A DNA stretch of 64,000 nucleotides from Aerococcus sp. (GCA_030528155.1 JAUMZL010000004.1:17067-81066), one strand, 5' to 3'; shown: positions 38,221 to 47,657, counted from the first letter of the stretch. Made by a program: numbers and translations. The notes: generated by a model not told the origin, from the sequence alone.

Positions 38221-39129
38221 TTGCTGACTGCTAAACATTTACGCAAAACGTTTGGATCGGTTGTAGCGGTTGATGATGTGTCGTTCGAGGTAAAAGATGG
38301 AGAAATTCTCGGTCTGATTGGGCGAAATGGCTCAGGAAAGACGACGATCTTTCGTATGATCCTCAATTTCATCACACCAGAATTACCAGAGAGCGAAATT
38401 ATGTGGAACGGAAAACCAATGGGATCACAAGTCTACGATACGATTGGTTATCTGCCTGAAGAACGCGGACTCTATGAAAAAATGACCATTCACGATCAGA
38501 TTCATTATTTTGCTGAACTGCGTGGCATGGATCCTAAGGTTATCGATGAACGTATTCCACAGTGGATGGAACGCTTCCAAGTTAAAGGGAAAGTTACTGA
38601 CAAAATTTCAACACTGTCTAAAGGGAATCAGCAGAAAGTACAATTGATTGGGACATTGATTCATGAGCCAAAATTCATGATTCTCGATGAACCTTTCAGT
38701 GGACTGGACCCAGTGAACGCCGATCTATTGAAGCAAGGGATTTTATACCTGCGTGATCGTGGCACTTCAATTATCTTCTCTACGCATAACATGAATAACG
38801 TGGAGGAAATTTGCGACAGTATGTTGATGATCCATAATGGTGTGCAAGTCCTCTATGGTGGTATCGAAGACGTGCGCAATAGCTTCGGCAAAACGCGGAT
38901 CTTCATTCATACTGATCAATGGACAGCGGCGCAGATTGAGGCATTGGATGGCGTGGTTAAGGTGACTGAGCGCTCCCCACATCAGTTCCGTTTGCAGCTG
39001 AGTGATGAATCGTACGGCCCTGATCTCTTCGAAACATTAACAAAAGGTGAGTACGTTCAGACGTTCGATCAGCAACCGCCAACACTCGAGGAAATTTTCA
39101 AAATGGAAGCAGGTGGCTCTAATGAGTAA
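38221..39129 (+). CDS. ABC exporter ATPase, NatA-like
   Basis: An ATPase subunit; 302 residues. Walker A GRNGSGKTTIFRMI, signature LSKGNQQKVQLIGTL and Walker B FMILDEPFSGLDP are clear. The C-terminal part (about 215-300) is the NatA/DUF4162-type extension, ending PPTLEEIFKMEAG. The start is TTG with GGGAGGGAAAGAAA before it. Its stop overlaps the permease start by 8 bp. With the next gene it forms a NatAB-type transporter. Sodium or toxic-compound export is known in that family; the substrate here is unknown. Confidence 0.9.
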   Translation: MLTAKHLRKTFGSVVAVDDVSFEVKDGEILGLIGRNGSGKTTIFRMILNFITPELPESEIMWNGKPMGSQVYDTIGYLPEERGLYEKMTIHDQIHYFAELRGMDPKVIDERIPQWMERFQVKGKVTDKISTLSKGNQQKVQLIGTLIHEPKFMILDEPFSGLDPVNADLLKQGILYLRDRGTSIIFSTHNMNNVEEICDSMLMIHNGVQVLYGGIEDVRNSFGKTRIFIHTDQWTAAQIEALDGVVKVTERSPHQFRLQLSDESYGPDLFETLTKGEYVQTFDQQPPTLEEIFKMEAGGSNE

Positions 39130-40420
39130 GCTATGGGTCGTCGCTAAAAATACCTATTTTAAGAATGTCAAGAGCTGGTCATTTGTGACCATGGTGCTCT
39201 CGCCACTGATTATGTTAGCGATTATTACTGGGATTAGTTACTTCTTCAGTAATATGTCAGATAATGCTAGCCAAGGTGAATTACCCATCATCAAAGCCGA
39301 TGCTGGAGTGGAGCAGTTCATCAAGAGCCAGCCCAATCCAACGAATTTTAAACTGAACTTTGATATCACGGAAAAAGAAGCAAAAAAGAAATTAGCAGAT
39401 GATGATATTTCGGGGTATTTTGTCTTAGATACAAAAGCAACCCCAATGAAAGCCACCTACTATGAAAAAGATGATGACCTCGTTTCAACTGCCAAATTGC
39501 AACCGATAGTTTCACTCTTATCCAACTATGAAATGGCGAAGCGAGCAGGTGAATACAACCTCTCGTCTAGTCAAATGCAAGCGCTGATGGAGAGTCAATT
39601 GACACTCGATCGGGTGACGATACTGGGCGATACGGAAAATGAAGGGAATGGTTTAGCAACTGGCATTCGCTTTGCGCTCGGAATGGCCGGTAGTTTTGTT
39701 CTTTTCTTCTTTGTGATTTATTACTCGATGTTAATCATGCAGGAAATTGCATCAGAGAAGGGCTCGCGCATCATGGAAATTATCCTCTCCAGCATGGGCG
39801 CTACCACGCACTTCTTCGGGAAATTGCTCGGAGTGGTGTTGATGATTCTCACCCACATCTTGATTTACGTGGTAGTCTTTGGTGGCATTGCGATTGCCTA
39901 TAAGACAGACATGCTGCCAATGCGTATTCCAGAAGAAATTACGAGCATGTTGTCCGGTGTTTCCATTGTCAAAGACAACCTCGATTTGATTATCTGGGTT
40001 ATTATCTATGGTATTTTGGGGATTATCCTCTACTCCATGCTAGCTGCATTCATCGGCTCACTGGTTAGCCGAACAGAGGATGTGCAAAAAGCAGCTACCC
40101 CACTGACCTTTTTACTCTTGATTGGTTTTTACATTGGCATCTTCGGTCAAGAATTTGCTGACTCTCCCTTCTATGTGATTGCCTCTCATATTCCATTCTT
40201 CTCTGCTTCTATTATGCCTTTGCGATTGGCGAAGCATTTAGTGGCTCCATGGGAATTGGGCTTGTCGATCATTATTTATCTGCTAGCTATTGTGATCATC
40301 AGCTGGTTATCCATCACCTTCTACCGCAGCAATGTGTTGGTTTACAGCGATGCAGGCTTCATGAAAGCTTTCAAGCAATCAGTGGGCACATGGAAGAGCG
40401 AAAGCAAAGGCCAGGCTTAA
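39122..40420 (+). CDS. ABC exporter permease, NatB-like
   Basis: A membrane subunit of the ABC-2 (NatB) type; 432 residues from the ATG at 39122. The open frame extends 25 codons upstream inside the ATPase gene but is not protein-like there. One N-terminal hydrophobic segment (about 20-42), a large extracellular domain to about residue 180, then about five more segments. EIASEKGSRIMEIILSSMG after the second segment is the characteristic ABC-2 loop. Partner of the ATPase with overlapping start and stop. Confidence 0.88.
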   Translation: MSKLWVVAKNTYFKNVKSWSFVTMVLSPLIMLAIITGISYFFSNMSDNASQGELPIIKADAGVEQFIKSQPNPTNFKLNFDITEKEAKKKLADDDISGYFVLDTKATPMKATYYEKDDDLVSTAKLQPIVSLLSNYEMAKRAGEYNLSSSQMQALMESQLTLDRVTILGDTENEGNGLATGIRFALGMAGSFVLFFFVIYYSMLIMQEIASEKGSRIMEIILSSMGATTHFFGKLLGVVLMILTHILIYVVVFGGIAIAYKTDMLPMRIPEEITSMLSGVSIVKDNLDLIIWVIIYGILGIILYSMLAAFIGSLVSRTEDVQKAATPLTFLLLIGFYIGIFGQEFADSPFYVIASHIPFFSASIMPLRLAKHLVAPWELGLSIIIYLLAIVIISWLSITFYRSNVLVYSDAGFMKAFKQSVGTWKSESKGQA

Positions 40421-40433
40421 TTGATGACGAACG

Positions 40434-40468
40434 AACAGCTGTCTGAACGCTCAGGCAGCTGTTTTTAT
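40434..40468 (+). terminator. Terminator of the NatAB-like operon
   Basis: ACAGCTGTCTGA pairs with TCAGGCAGCTGT, followed by TTTTATTTT. Confidence 0.88.
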
Positions 40469-40607
40469 TTTAGCCATTCATTATTGTGGGGATCTCATCG
40501 TTGTCTTATGATCAGTCAATAGGATTGGTATTTATGAGGAGCTCATTTCACGATAGCGTGGATGCAGGTTCGTTTGACATAACGATACTATCAGGAGGTT
40601 GGCTGAT

Positions 40608-40661
40608 ATGATTTTCGCTGGAGCGGTATTGCGACTAATTATAGAAAACGTTATCATATGA
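40608..40661 (+). CDS. 17-residue hydrophobic peptide before an ABC transporter
   Basis: A tiny ORF, MIFAGAVLRLIIENVII, with a strong AGGAGG ribosome site 10 bp upstream. Its TGA stop overlaps an ATG (ATGA) at 40658 that is in frame with the following ABC ATPase (12 codons before the preferred start). The arrangement suggests a translated leader or a small signalling peptide. A cre-like site (AGAAAACGTTATCA, 40643-40656, 13 of 14 positions) overlaps its end. It is far shorter than genes usually called, and no homologue is known to me. Confidence 0.4.
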   Translation: MIFAGAVLRLIIENVII

Positions 40662-40690
40662 GAAATAAATTTTTTAGAAAGGAGCCCACC

Positions 40691-41533
40691 ATGCAACTGA
40701 AAATTAATCGAATCAAGAAAAGTTTTGGTTCACATCATGTCTTAGCTGACTGCACAATGTCCTTTGACCAAAGTACTATTACAGGGGTGCTCGGTCGAAA
40801 TGGCGTGGGGAAAACGACCTTATTTAACATTTTATATGGAGAATTAAGTGCTGACGAAGGCGAAGCCACATTGGTTTTTGATGACGGGACAGAACGGGCA
40901 TTACAGATGGATGATATTGGCATGTTATTTGCCGAAACCGTATTACCAGAATTCCTGACAGGGTACGAATTTGTCCGCTTTTACCTGGATTTACATCAAG
41001 CGCCGGGACAATGGCAAGCGGAGGAATATCTCGATTTAGTCGATATCAATCAGGAGGATCGCTATCGGTTAATCAAAGGCTACTCAAGCGGAATGAAAAG
41101 TAAGTTAGCGCTGATCAGTCTATTGATCCTCCAACCACCCGTCATTTTATTGGATGAACCGCTCGCTGCTGTCGATATTGTGGTACAGGCCCAGATGAAA
41201 CAGGTACTGCGCGAAATGAAGAAGGATCGCATTATCTTACTGTCCACGCACATTGTCTCACTCGCACAGGAATTGGCAGATGAGGTGGTATTGCTGAAGG
41301 ATGGACGCCTTCATGCCTTGGATTATGCACCAAAGGAACCGAATTTTGAAGCTAAGCTTGTGGAAGCTCTGACTGTAGGCGAAGACCCAACGACTATTGC
41401 CCAGATTAAAGCGGGCCAGGAACAAGCGCAAGCCGCACAAAAAGAGCAAATGGCGCAGTTGGAAGATCACGTACAGCCACTAGAAATTAGTGATGTCCGT
41501 GACCAAAAGCACTCTACAGAAGGAGACGATTGA
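40691..41533 (+). CDS. ABC transporter ATPase
   Basis: An ATPase of about 280 residues. Walker A is GRNGVGKTTLFNILYG, the signature is degenerate (KGYSSGMKSKLALISLL) and Walker B is VILLDEPLAAVD. The C-terminal 70 residues are Gln/Glu/Ala-rich and probably helical. I start it at 40691 (MQLKINRIKK) after AAAGGAG; the coupled ATG at 40658 is the alternative. It ends 1 bp before the start of the membrane subunit gene, so the pair is one transporter. Substrate unknown. Confidence 0.85.
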   Translation: MQLKINRIKKSFGSHHVLADCTMSFDQSTITGVLGRNGVGKTTLFNILYGELSADEGEATLVFDDGTERALQMDDIGMLFAETVLPEFLTGYEFVRFYLDLHQAPGQWQAEEYLDLVDINQEDRYRLIKGYSSGMKSKLALISLLILQPPVILLDEPLAAVDIVVQAQMKQVLREMKKDRIILLSTHIVSLAQELADEVVLLKDGRLHALDYAPKEPNFEAKLVEALTVGEDPTTIAQIKAGQEQAQAAQKEQMAQLEDHVQPLEISDVRDQKHSTEGDD

Positions 41534-41534
41534 G

Positions 41535-43229
41535 ATGCCAGCATTAAAGACTTTGTTGGCCATTCAGCTGACCGAATCTTACAACGCCCTGCTCTTCTAT
41601 TTGAGTCGCTTGCCATTGATTGGGCGCTATCTCCCACAACGCTGGTATCGCGCTGAACGTTTTATTCATTTTAGTAGCATTATCGCGTTCATTTCACTTC
41701 TACTGAAAAGTTTCATCGGGCAATTGGTCTACTTGTTTATTCTGCAGATAGTGACCAGCTATCTCGGTGAAAAGCTAGCACATCTGTCTCTATTAGGGTT
41801 GAATCAGATCAACCGTGAGTGGCTATTCCTCTTTCTAGTATCTGTAATGGCTTGGCTTGAAGCATTGCTAGAGGGATTATTTATTATGCCTGATGAACGT
41901 GATGATACACTTTTAATCAAAGTATTCGGACTAGAGCCAGCGCTTTACTATCGTTGGAGCTTCTACTTTAACAAAGGCATTGGATTGATCGCTGCCAGCA
42001 CGATATTGACATTGATGTTGAAAGTGGGCAACAATAGTGACCTCTATCAAGCGATTCCGCTGCTAGGGGCTGTTTATTTCCAAGTCTTCTTTGTGGGGAT
42101 TTCCGCTCTAATGCGTCCCTTAGCTTGGCCATGGCATCGGCAGCTATTAACACGGGATACGGATAAATGGGGAATGCGTCTTTTGCTGGTATTAGGCGGA
42201 GGACTATTGGTGAGTGCTATCATTCATTTTCTCTGGCTGATTAGTCCCATGCGACAAGCGCTATTTTTGTTCTTCCAGTGGCCAGTTGCCTTAATCGGTG
42301 GAGTATTTTTCCTACTTGGTGAAAAGGGATTTGACTACTATCGTCAAGAGATCAATCGAAAAGCGAAACAGAACTTATCCGTCTCTATCCTATTAGAGAG
42401 CGATGAAACGAGTGGCCCATCAGAGGTAGATACGGCAGATTTGGTCGTCGAAGATATGGCAGTAGAAACAGATACTGAGCATTTCAACCAGTATCATGGC
42501 ATGCGTTACATCAATGAAATTTTCTTTGCACGTGTGGGGCATCGCAAGTTGAAACTCCCCTATCGCAAAATAACCCTGTTCCTTACGATAGCATCAGCAA
42601 TAGTCTTAGCGCTCTTAATGCTATTCCAAGGTAGCATTCATCAGCAGTTAGCGCCAATGGAGGTAGAAGAACTGTTCGAATCAGTAGGCCCCATGGCAGT
42701 CCTGTTATATATGTACGTGATCGTTATGAGTATGGGAGAAACCTTCACTCGGATCTGTTTCTTCAATATGGATCGCACCATGATGAAGAATCACTTCTAC
42801 ACGCAACCAGAAGCCTTGCGTCAGACGATCACGTATCGCTGCCGCAGACTGTGGGGATATTTAACACCGATTTTTCTGATAACTGTTATATTTTTAGGGG
42901 CTAGTTACTGGCTGTTGGGAGGAAGAATGCTTCAGCCCCTACTATTACCCTTATTGATGGTCGTTGTGGGAATCTTTTTCTTTGGCTTTCATACGCTCTA
43001 TCTTTACTACTTGGTACAGCCTTACACAGAAAATATGAAAATAAAAAGTCCGCTCTACTCCCTACTGCATTATATGGGATATGCGGTAGTTATTCTCGCT
43101 AGCCATTTAATGGGCACTTTATCACCGTTGACCGCGTGGTTAACATTGAGTAGTATCTTGGGAATTTATGTCATTATTGGCTATTTTTTGGTCATCCATT
43201 TTGCACCCAGCCGTTTCAAATTACGTTAG
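41535..43229 (+). CDS. Large ABC-associated membrane protein of unknown family
   Basis: A 564-residue membrane protein with roughly 12 hydrophobic segments in two halves, joined by a soluble stretch at about 270-345 rich in acidic residues. I start it at ATG 41535 after AGAAGGAG; the open frame begins 15 codons earlier inside the ATPase gene. I do not recognise the family. Position and coupling to the ATPase make it the permease. It is longer than EcsB or PptB permeases, and the two halves may be a duplication. Confidence 0.7.
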   Translation: MPALKTLLAIQLTESYNALLFYLSRLPLIGRYLPQRWYRAERFIHFSSIIAFISLLLKSFIGQLVYLFILQIVTSYLGEKLAHLSLLGLNQINREWLFLFLVSVMAWLEALLEGLFIMPDERDDTLLIKVFGLEPALYYRWSFYFNKGIGLIAASTILTLMLKVGNNSDLYQAIPLLGAVYFQVFFVGISALMRPLAWPWHRQLLTRDTDKWGMRLLLVLGGGLLVSAIIHFLWLISPMRQALFLFFQWPVALIGGVFFLLGEKGFDYYRQEINRKAKQNLSVSILLESDETSGPSEVDTADLVVEDMAVETDTEHFNQYHGMRYINEIFFARVGHRKLKLPYRKITLFLTIASAIVLALLMLFQGSIHQQLAPMEVEELFESVGPMAVLLYMYVIVMSMGETFTRICFFNMDRTMMKNHFYTQPEALRQTITYRCRRLWGYLTPIFLITVIFLGASYWLLGGRMLQPLLLPLLMVVVGIFFFGFHTLYLYYLVQPYTENMKIKSPLYSLLHYMGYAVVILASHLMGTLSPLTAWLTLSSILGIYVIIGYFLVIHFAPSRFKLR

Positions 43230-43246
43230 TTGTTATAGCAGGCATT

Positions 43247-43272
43247 AAGGCGCTTCTTTCGAGAGGCGCTTT
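43247..43272 (+). terminator. Terminator with a TTCG loop
   Basis: AAGGCGCTTCT and AGAGGCGCTTT pair (two G-U pairs) around a TTCG tetraloop, followed by TT. Confidence 0.75.
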
Positions 43273-43397
43273 TTGTTGTTGAAGGAATTATCAAGTTTTC
43301 AGGGAGATGATAAATCTAATATAGAAAAAGCACTGCAAAGACTGATGAAATAGGATGATGGCAAAAGCGATGATTAAAATTGATTCGAGCTCAACTA

Positions 43398-43426
43398 TTG
43401 CTATTTCTAGGAAGTTTCGGTACAAT
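43398..43426 (+). promoter_or_regulatory. Promoter of rpsF-ssb-rpsR
   Basis: TTGCTA (43398-43403), 17 bp, TACAAT (43421-43426). The leader that follows (about 75 nt) has two hairpins: GAGTATT/AATACTC at 43437-43452 and GTCCTAG/CTAGGAC near 43458-43479. A role in S6:S18 autoregulation is possible, but I could not match the known S6:S18 motif. Confidence 0.7.
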
Positions 43427-43509
43427 GGATCAGCGTGAGTATTGAAATACTCTCCTTGTCCTAGCAATTGACTAGGACCATTAATGACCAAAAGGAGGTG
43501 CAAAGTCTG

Positions 43510-43812
43510 ATGAATGAAAATACGACAAAATATGAAGTGCTTTACATTATTCGTCCTGACCTCGATGAAGGAACCAAGAGCGAATTAGTAGAACGTTTTG
43601 ACAACGTCTTAACGTCCAACGGTACCCGTATTAGTGAATCAAAAGACTGGGAAAAACGTCGCTTTGCTTACGAAATCGATAAATTCCGCGAAGGTGTTTA
43701 TCATTTGGTATACTGTGAAGCTGAAGATGCAAAAGGGATCAACGAATTTGATCGCTTGGCAAAAATCAACGACGGTATCCTACGTCATATGATCACCAAA
43801 GTTGAAGACTAA
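43510..43812 (+). CDS. rpsF: Ribosomal protein S6
   Basis: A small-subunit protein that binds 16S rRNA with S18; 100 residues. The open frame starts 14 codons earlier, but AAAGGAGGTG lies 10 bp before the ATG at 43510, and the protein then starts at the normal place ([20 protein letters not shown]). The [21 protein letters not shown] segment is diagnostic. It is the first gene of the conserved rpsF-ssb-rpsR operon. Confidence 0.97.
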   Translation: MNENTTKYEVLYIIRPDLDEGTKSELVERFDNVLTSNGTRISESKDWEKRRFAYEIDKFREGVYHLVYCEAEDAKGINEFDRLAKINDGILRHMITKVED

Positions 43813-43842
43813 TAACGTCAATCGTTTGAGAGGGGTTATGGC

Positions 43843-44412
43843 ATGATTAACAATGTAGTGTTGGTTGGACGTTTAACAAGAGAAGTTGACCTACGTTACA
43901 CGCAGAGTGGTGTTGCTGTAGCCAACTTTACCATCGCTGTTGATCGCAATTTCCGTGATGCCAATGGTGAACGTCAGACAGATTTCATTGGCTGTGTGAT
44001 GTGGCGTAAAGCAGCTGAAAACTTTGCCAAATTTACGCGTAAAGGCTCCTTAGTGGGCTTAGAGGGTAGTATCCAAACGCGTAACTATGAAAATCAACAA
44101 GGTCAACGGGTTTATGTAACAGAAGTACTCGTTAACAACTTTACATTCTTAGAGTCCAAGAATGTAACCGAGAGCCGTCCTGCTGGTGACAATAGTTCAC
44201 AACAGTATGGCGGTGGGTATAATTCCCAAAATGCAGACCCATTTGCTGATTACGGCAACCAGCAGAATAATTCCTCTTACAACAGTAATTACGGCAGCAA
44301 TAGTGGGAATAACGGAGATAACTTTGGAAACTTCGGGAACAACAACCCGTTCCCATCCAATGATAACGACAATTCCTCAATGGAGATTGCTGACGATGAT
44401 TTACCGTTCTAA
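43843..44412 (+). CDS. ssb: Single-stranded DNA-binding protein
   Basis: It coats single-stranded DNA during replication, repair and recombination. It has 189 residues. The OB-fold domain is at 1-106 (MINNVVLVGRLTREVDLRYT at the start, FIGCVMWRKAAENF inside). A Gly/Asn/Gln/Ser-rich linker of about 65 residues follows, and the acidic tail ends DDDLPF, the partner-binding tip. It lies between rpsF and rpsR, the usual place of the essential SSB in Bacillota. Confidence 0.98.
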   Translation: MINNVVLVGRLTREVDLRYTQSGVAVANFTIAVDRNFRDANGERQTDFIGCVMWRKAAENFAKFTRKGSLVGLEGSIQTRNYENQQGQRVYVTEVLVNNFTFLESKNVTESRPAGDNSSQQYGGGYNSQNADPFADYGNQQNNSSYNSNYGSNSGNNGDNFGNFGNNNPFPSNDNDNSSMEIADDDLPF

Positions 44413-44440
44413 CATCGCAGTGAAGGAGGATTAACTCAGT

Positions 44441-44680
44441 ATGGCACAAAATCGTCGCCGTGGTGGTCGCCGTCGTAGAAAAGTATGCTACTTCTGCGCT
44501 AACCATATGGACCATATCGATTATAAAGATGCAGATCTTTTGAAACGTTTCATGTCCGAAAAAGGTAAGATTTTGCCACGTCGCGTTACCGGGACTTGCG
44601 CAAAACATCAACGTACCTTAACTGCAGCTATCAAGCGTGCACGGATCATGGCATTAGTACCATTCACAGTGAAGGACTAA
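44441..44680 (+). CDS. rpsR: Ribosomal protein S18, zinc-binding (C+) form
   Basis: A small-subunit protein that pairs with S6; 79 residues. The core ILPRRVTGT and [14 protein letters not shown] are diagnostic. It keeps a probable zinc site, VCYFC (Cys16, Cys19) and GTCAKH (Cys and His), so it is the C+ form. Bacillus subtilis S18 lacks this full set. AAGGAGG precedes the ATG. It is the last gene of the operon before the large non-coding island. Confidence 0.97.
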   Translation: MAQNRRRGGRRRRKVCYFCANHMDHIDYKDADLLKRFMSEKGKILPRRVTGTCAKHQRTLTAAIKRARIMALVPFTVKD

Positions 44681-44705
44681 TGCTGTTTCGAATAATAGAC
44701 ATTAC

Positions 44706-44738
44706 AGGAGACTTATCATTTGATAGGTCTCCTTTTTT
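44706..44738 (+). terminator. Terminator of rpsF-ssb-rpsR
   Basis: AGGAGACTTATCA pairs with TGATAGGTCTCCT (one G-U), followed by TTTTT. Confidence 0.9.
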
Positions 44739-44834
44739 ATTGCGCTCGTTGCTGGGAAATATAAATGAGGGCATGCCTGTAAAGTGGAAAAGATCGTAGC
44801 TAAAGGAAAGAAGAATAAGGATAGAAATAGTAAA

Positions 44835-45373
44835 TTATCCACAAACACCATGGTGAAAACTGAGGAAAAGATGTTAATAACTAAGGTTATCCACAAAATC
44901 AACTGAATAATAACTATAAATAGTGACAAGAATGGACAATAAACTAGGTAGTTGCGTAGATAACCCTTACAATAACACCTTAAATAGAATAAACTGTAGC
45001 AAATATACAACATTTCTAGCGTCCAAAAAGAATATCCGTTCGTCATAGTAACAGATTATCCACAGAAAAGGTGGGAAACTTCGCTAATGTGGATAAATGT
45101 GTAGATATGTTAATAAGTGTTCGTATAATGGGTGGATAAAAGACCTGTTTCACGTGGAACACTGTGGATTTGTGCATATTTTTTGTGGATAAGAACATAC
45201 TGTTCTACTTTATCCACTTTTTAATAGATAAGAACATATATTTTCATCTGGTTTTGCCATAACATAGGTGGATAACTGAAGTCTAAGAAAAGAGATACTT
45301 TTTGATTAGAGGTTGTAATCAAGAGAAAGGTCTATCAATTAAAAATCCCTTTTCCCCCTCCATTTGTGGACAA
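44835..45373. other. Second DnaA-box cluster, downstream of rpsR
   Basis: Five perfect DnaA boxes: TTATCCACA at 44835-44843, 44887-44895 and 45056-45064; TGTGGATAA at 45088-45096 and 45184-45192. Four single-mismatch boxes lie at 45131, 45210, 45267 and 45365. The density matches that of oriC, but it lies about 24 kb to its right. It may titrate DnaA or regulate initiation, like the Bacillus DnaA-box clusters, or be part of an extended origin. No DnaA-trio run is seen here. Confidence 0.8.
45146..45161. promoter_or_regulatory. parS site 1
   Basis: TGTTTCACGTGGAACA; its complement is exactly the Bacillus subtilis consensus TGTTCCACGTGAAACA. It lies inside the DnaA-box cluster. Confidence 0.88.
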
Positions 45374-46086
45374 CGCATCGCAAACTAATGAAAAGATCAA
45401 AGTTAGTTACTCCTGCTTGTTTAAGTGAGGAATGGAACGATTGAAAAAAATGTAGGTGGCATTGGTTATCGATATTCACCCAATTACTGAGGTTTTCATT
45501 CCTAGAACAGTGATTAAATTGTTTAGCGTTTATAGCTAATGGATCCCGTCTGATATTTATGAAGATCTCGCTTAATTTTATTTAGATAGCTGTCAAAACA
45601 GATTTTGAAAGGCAAGTTGTATAAAAACTCAAATACTCATGGTGCCCTGTAATCAGAAGTATCATAAGCATTTAAGACACCTAAGCCTGCGTGACTTGAC
45701 TCAGCCAAAGTTATCTAATATTTAGGCTATCTAATGTTCAACATCAACGATAAAGGAGATGAGCTAAAAACTTTAGGCATCCGCTGATAAGAGCAATGAA
45801 GATATGATATTGATACAGTGATACACTAGCTATTAAACATTAAATATTGGGATTGATGATAGGCAGATTTGTCACGCTTGATAGTCATATGTTTTGTAAG
45901 GTTTTAGTCAGTAGTCTCCCAGAACAGATAAGGGAATAAGATGCTGGATTTTTAATATTGGTATGAAGAACGGAATAGCTATAGCTAAGGAATATATTGA
46001 TGCTTGAAGATATTGAGAATGTGTAGAGCAAAAACGAATAGCTTTTTTGAATTAGATACTAGTAGCCAGGTCATTAGCGAATAGAG

Positions 46087-46108
46087 GGATGTTTCACGTG
46101 AAACATCC
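46087..46108. promoter_or_regulatory. parS site 2
   Basis: TGTTTCACGTGAAACA at 46090-46105, the fully palindromic form of the ParB site, within a 22-bp perfect palindrome. Confidence 0.9.
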
Positions 46109-46911
46109 TTTTATGATGAAAAACTATTTATGTAAAGATAGCCAGTGGTCTGAGCAGTATTGAGTTCATTAGGAGTGAATCCATGACTAGCTTTTTTAAT
46201 AGTGTGAACTTCAGCATTGGTATACCATCATCCATCTTCTGGCTCGCTTCTTGCATAGCAGATAGGGATGATAGCATCTTGCTCGCTATGATGATGATCA
46301 ACATGGGTTTGGTAAAATCGCTGAGCGGATTAAAGATATCATCGCCATAAGGAATTGTATAATAAGTGCGACCTAGTATAGCATTCTCTCGAAGACTGGT
46401 ATTACAAAAAATATCTCCTGATGATTTAAAGTGAGCTTGAGAATTATAAAATCAGGATGGGATCAGTAATAATTGTTTCACATTCATTAGTATGTACGGC
46501 TGTCTCCCATTCGGCTTTGACTTTGTCTTACAAAATAGATTTCATTAGGGATCAATAGTCGACAGAAACTATAAAATGTATAAGACACCTTTTAGCTCTT
46601 TCACTTCAGTAAAAATAGTTATATGACTGGTCTTGTTGCTACTGCGGTTTATACTATGCACAACTGTAGAGATCAAAATTTAACGTTTGATAATGAAGTT
46701 AGGCAAAGAAGTGATAGTGCGATAAACATCGTGGCGTGGGTCACATAAAATAAAAATTAGATGAGCTTTTATCTCATCATTAGGACTGATTTATTCAGTA
46801 TAAATACTTTTGACTTTGGTTTGAATCATTAATAGCTGTGCGTTCATTTTAGATACTTATTTTGCTGGATTTATATAAACTCTACGTTTTCGTGGGAATC
46901 ATCGTATAGAA

Positions 46912-46961
46912 AAAGGCAAGTTAATCAATGTTTCACGTGAAACATTGATTAACTTGCCTTT
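46912..46961. promoter_or_regulatory. parS site 3 in a 50-bp perfect palindrome
   Basis: TGTTTCACGTGAAACA at 46929-46944. The dyad continues without mismatch for 17 bp on each side (arms AAAGGCAAGTTAATCAA and complement), giving 25-bp arms with no loop. Confidence 0.9.
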
Positions 46962-47121
46962 CTCTTGATTAGTTCTGATGAGTTGAGGCGTTTTCTCTAA
47001 TTAAATAGGAAAGGATTATTGTCCAATAAGAAATTCATGTGCCTGATAAAACATAACTTATCATTGAGAAGGGGGAAGAGAATAGAGTAAAGAAAATATT
47101 TTAAGTCTAGTTAATGGGGTG

Positions 47122-47139
47122 ATGTTTCACGTGAAACAT
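47122..47139. promoter_or_regulatory. parS site 4
   Basis: TGTTTCACGTGAAACA at 47123-47138, in an 18-bp perfect palindrome. Confidence 0.9.
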
Positions 47140-47286
47140 TATGAAATTGACGAAGGATAAAATGGAAATAATTTCCCTTAGGATGTGGGTAGAACAAAGA
47201 ACGGATGGGATGGAAAAGAAGTAGCATTAATTCATTCATAGAAAACGGCGGTAGAGCAGAATTGATAATGACTTAAAGACGGTATT

Positions 47287-47373
47287 TTCTCCTCCCCATC
47301 AACGAGGGGAACTAGTTTAGATATTCATCGTCCAATAAAAAATCAGTATTCCCCCAATCAATGAGGGGGACTA
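47287..47373. repeat. Pair of CRISPR-like degenerate repeats
   Basis: Two 28-bp units (47287-47314 and 47346-47373) agree at 21 of 28 positions and are 59 bp apart, leaving a 31-bp spacer-like stretch. Each holds a short dyad (CCCC...GGGG) and ends GACTA or AACTA. The second starts GTATTCCCCC, like type I-E repeats. No third unit and no cas gene are seen, so this is at most a relic. Confidence 0.3.
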
Positions 47374-47612
47374 TAAAGCAGTAAATCGTTTTGAAATAAG
47401 AGGATGATGTTATGGAAGAGACTAATTAATATAGAAGACATAGAGCGTGATGATCATAATAAAATCTTAGATAAAGGAGCTACTCAAGAAACTTTGATGA
47501 GGATAATCGTAAAAAAGATAAGCAGCGATAGACAAAGTAAAAGTAAATATTGTCATCCTACTCTACTACCTACATAGAAGGAGATCTAAAGAAACAAAAA
47601 ATTTACACCTAA

Positions 47613-47628
47613 TGTTTCACGTGAAACT
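47613..47628. promoter_or_regulatory. parS-like site 5 (one mismatch)
   Basis: TGTTTCACGTGAAACT; only the last base departs from the palindromic parS. Confidence 0.7.
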
Positions 47629-47657
47629 TACTAATCGAAAAGCCAAGGAGTTCTCTG

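Noticed and set aside
43458-43479. Hairpin in the rpsF leader as a known S6:S18 motif
   Set aside because: The stem is real, but I could not find the conserved bulge expected of that RNA, so it is not named.
44702-45046. 114-codon minus-strand ORF after rpsR
   Set aside because: It runs through the rpsR terminator and two perfect DnaA boxes, and its Phe/Leu/Tyr-rich product reflects AT-rich DNA.
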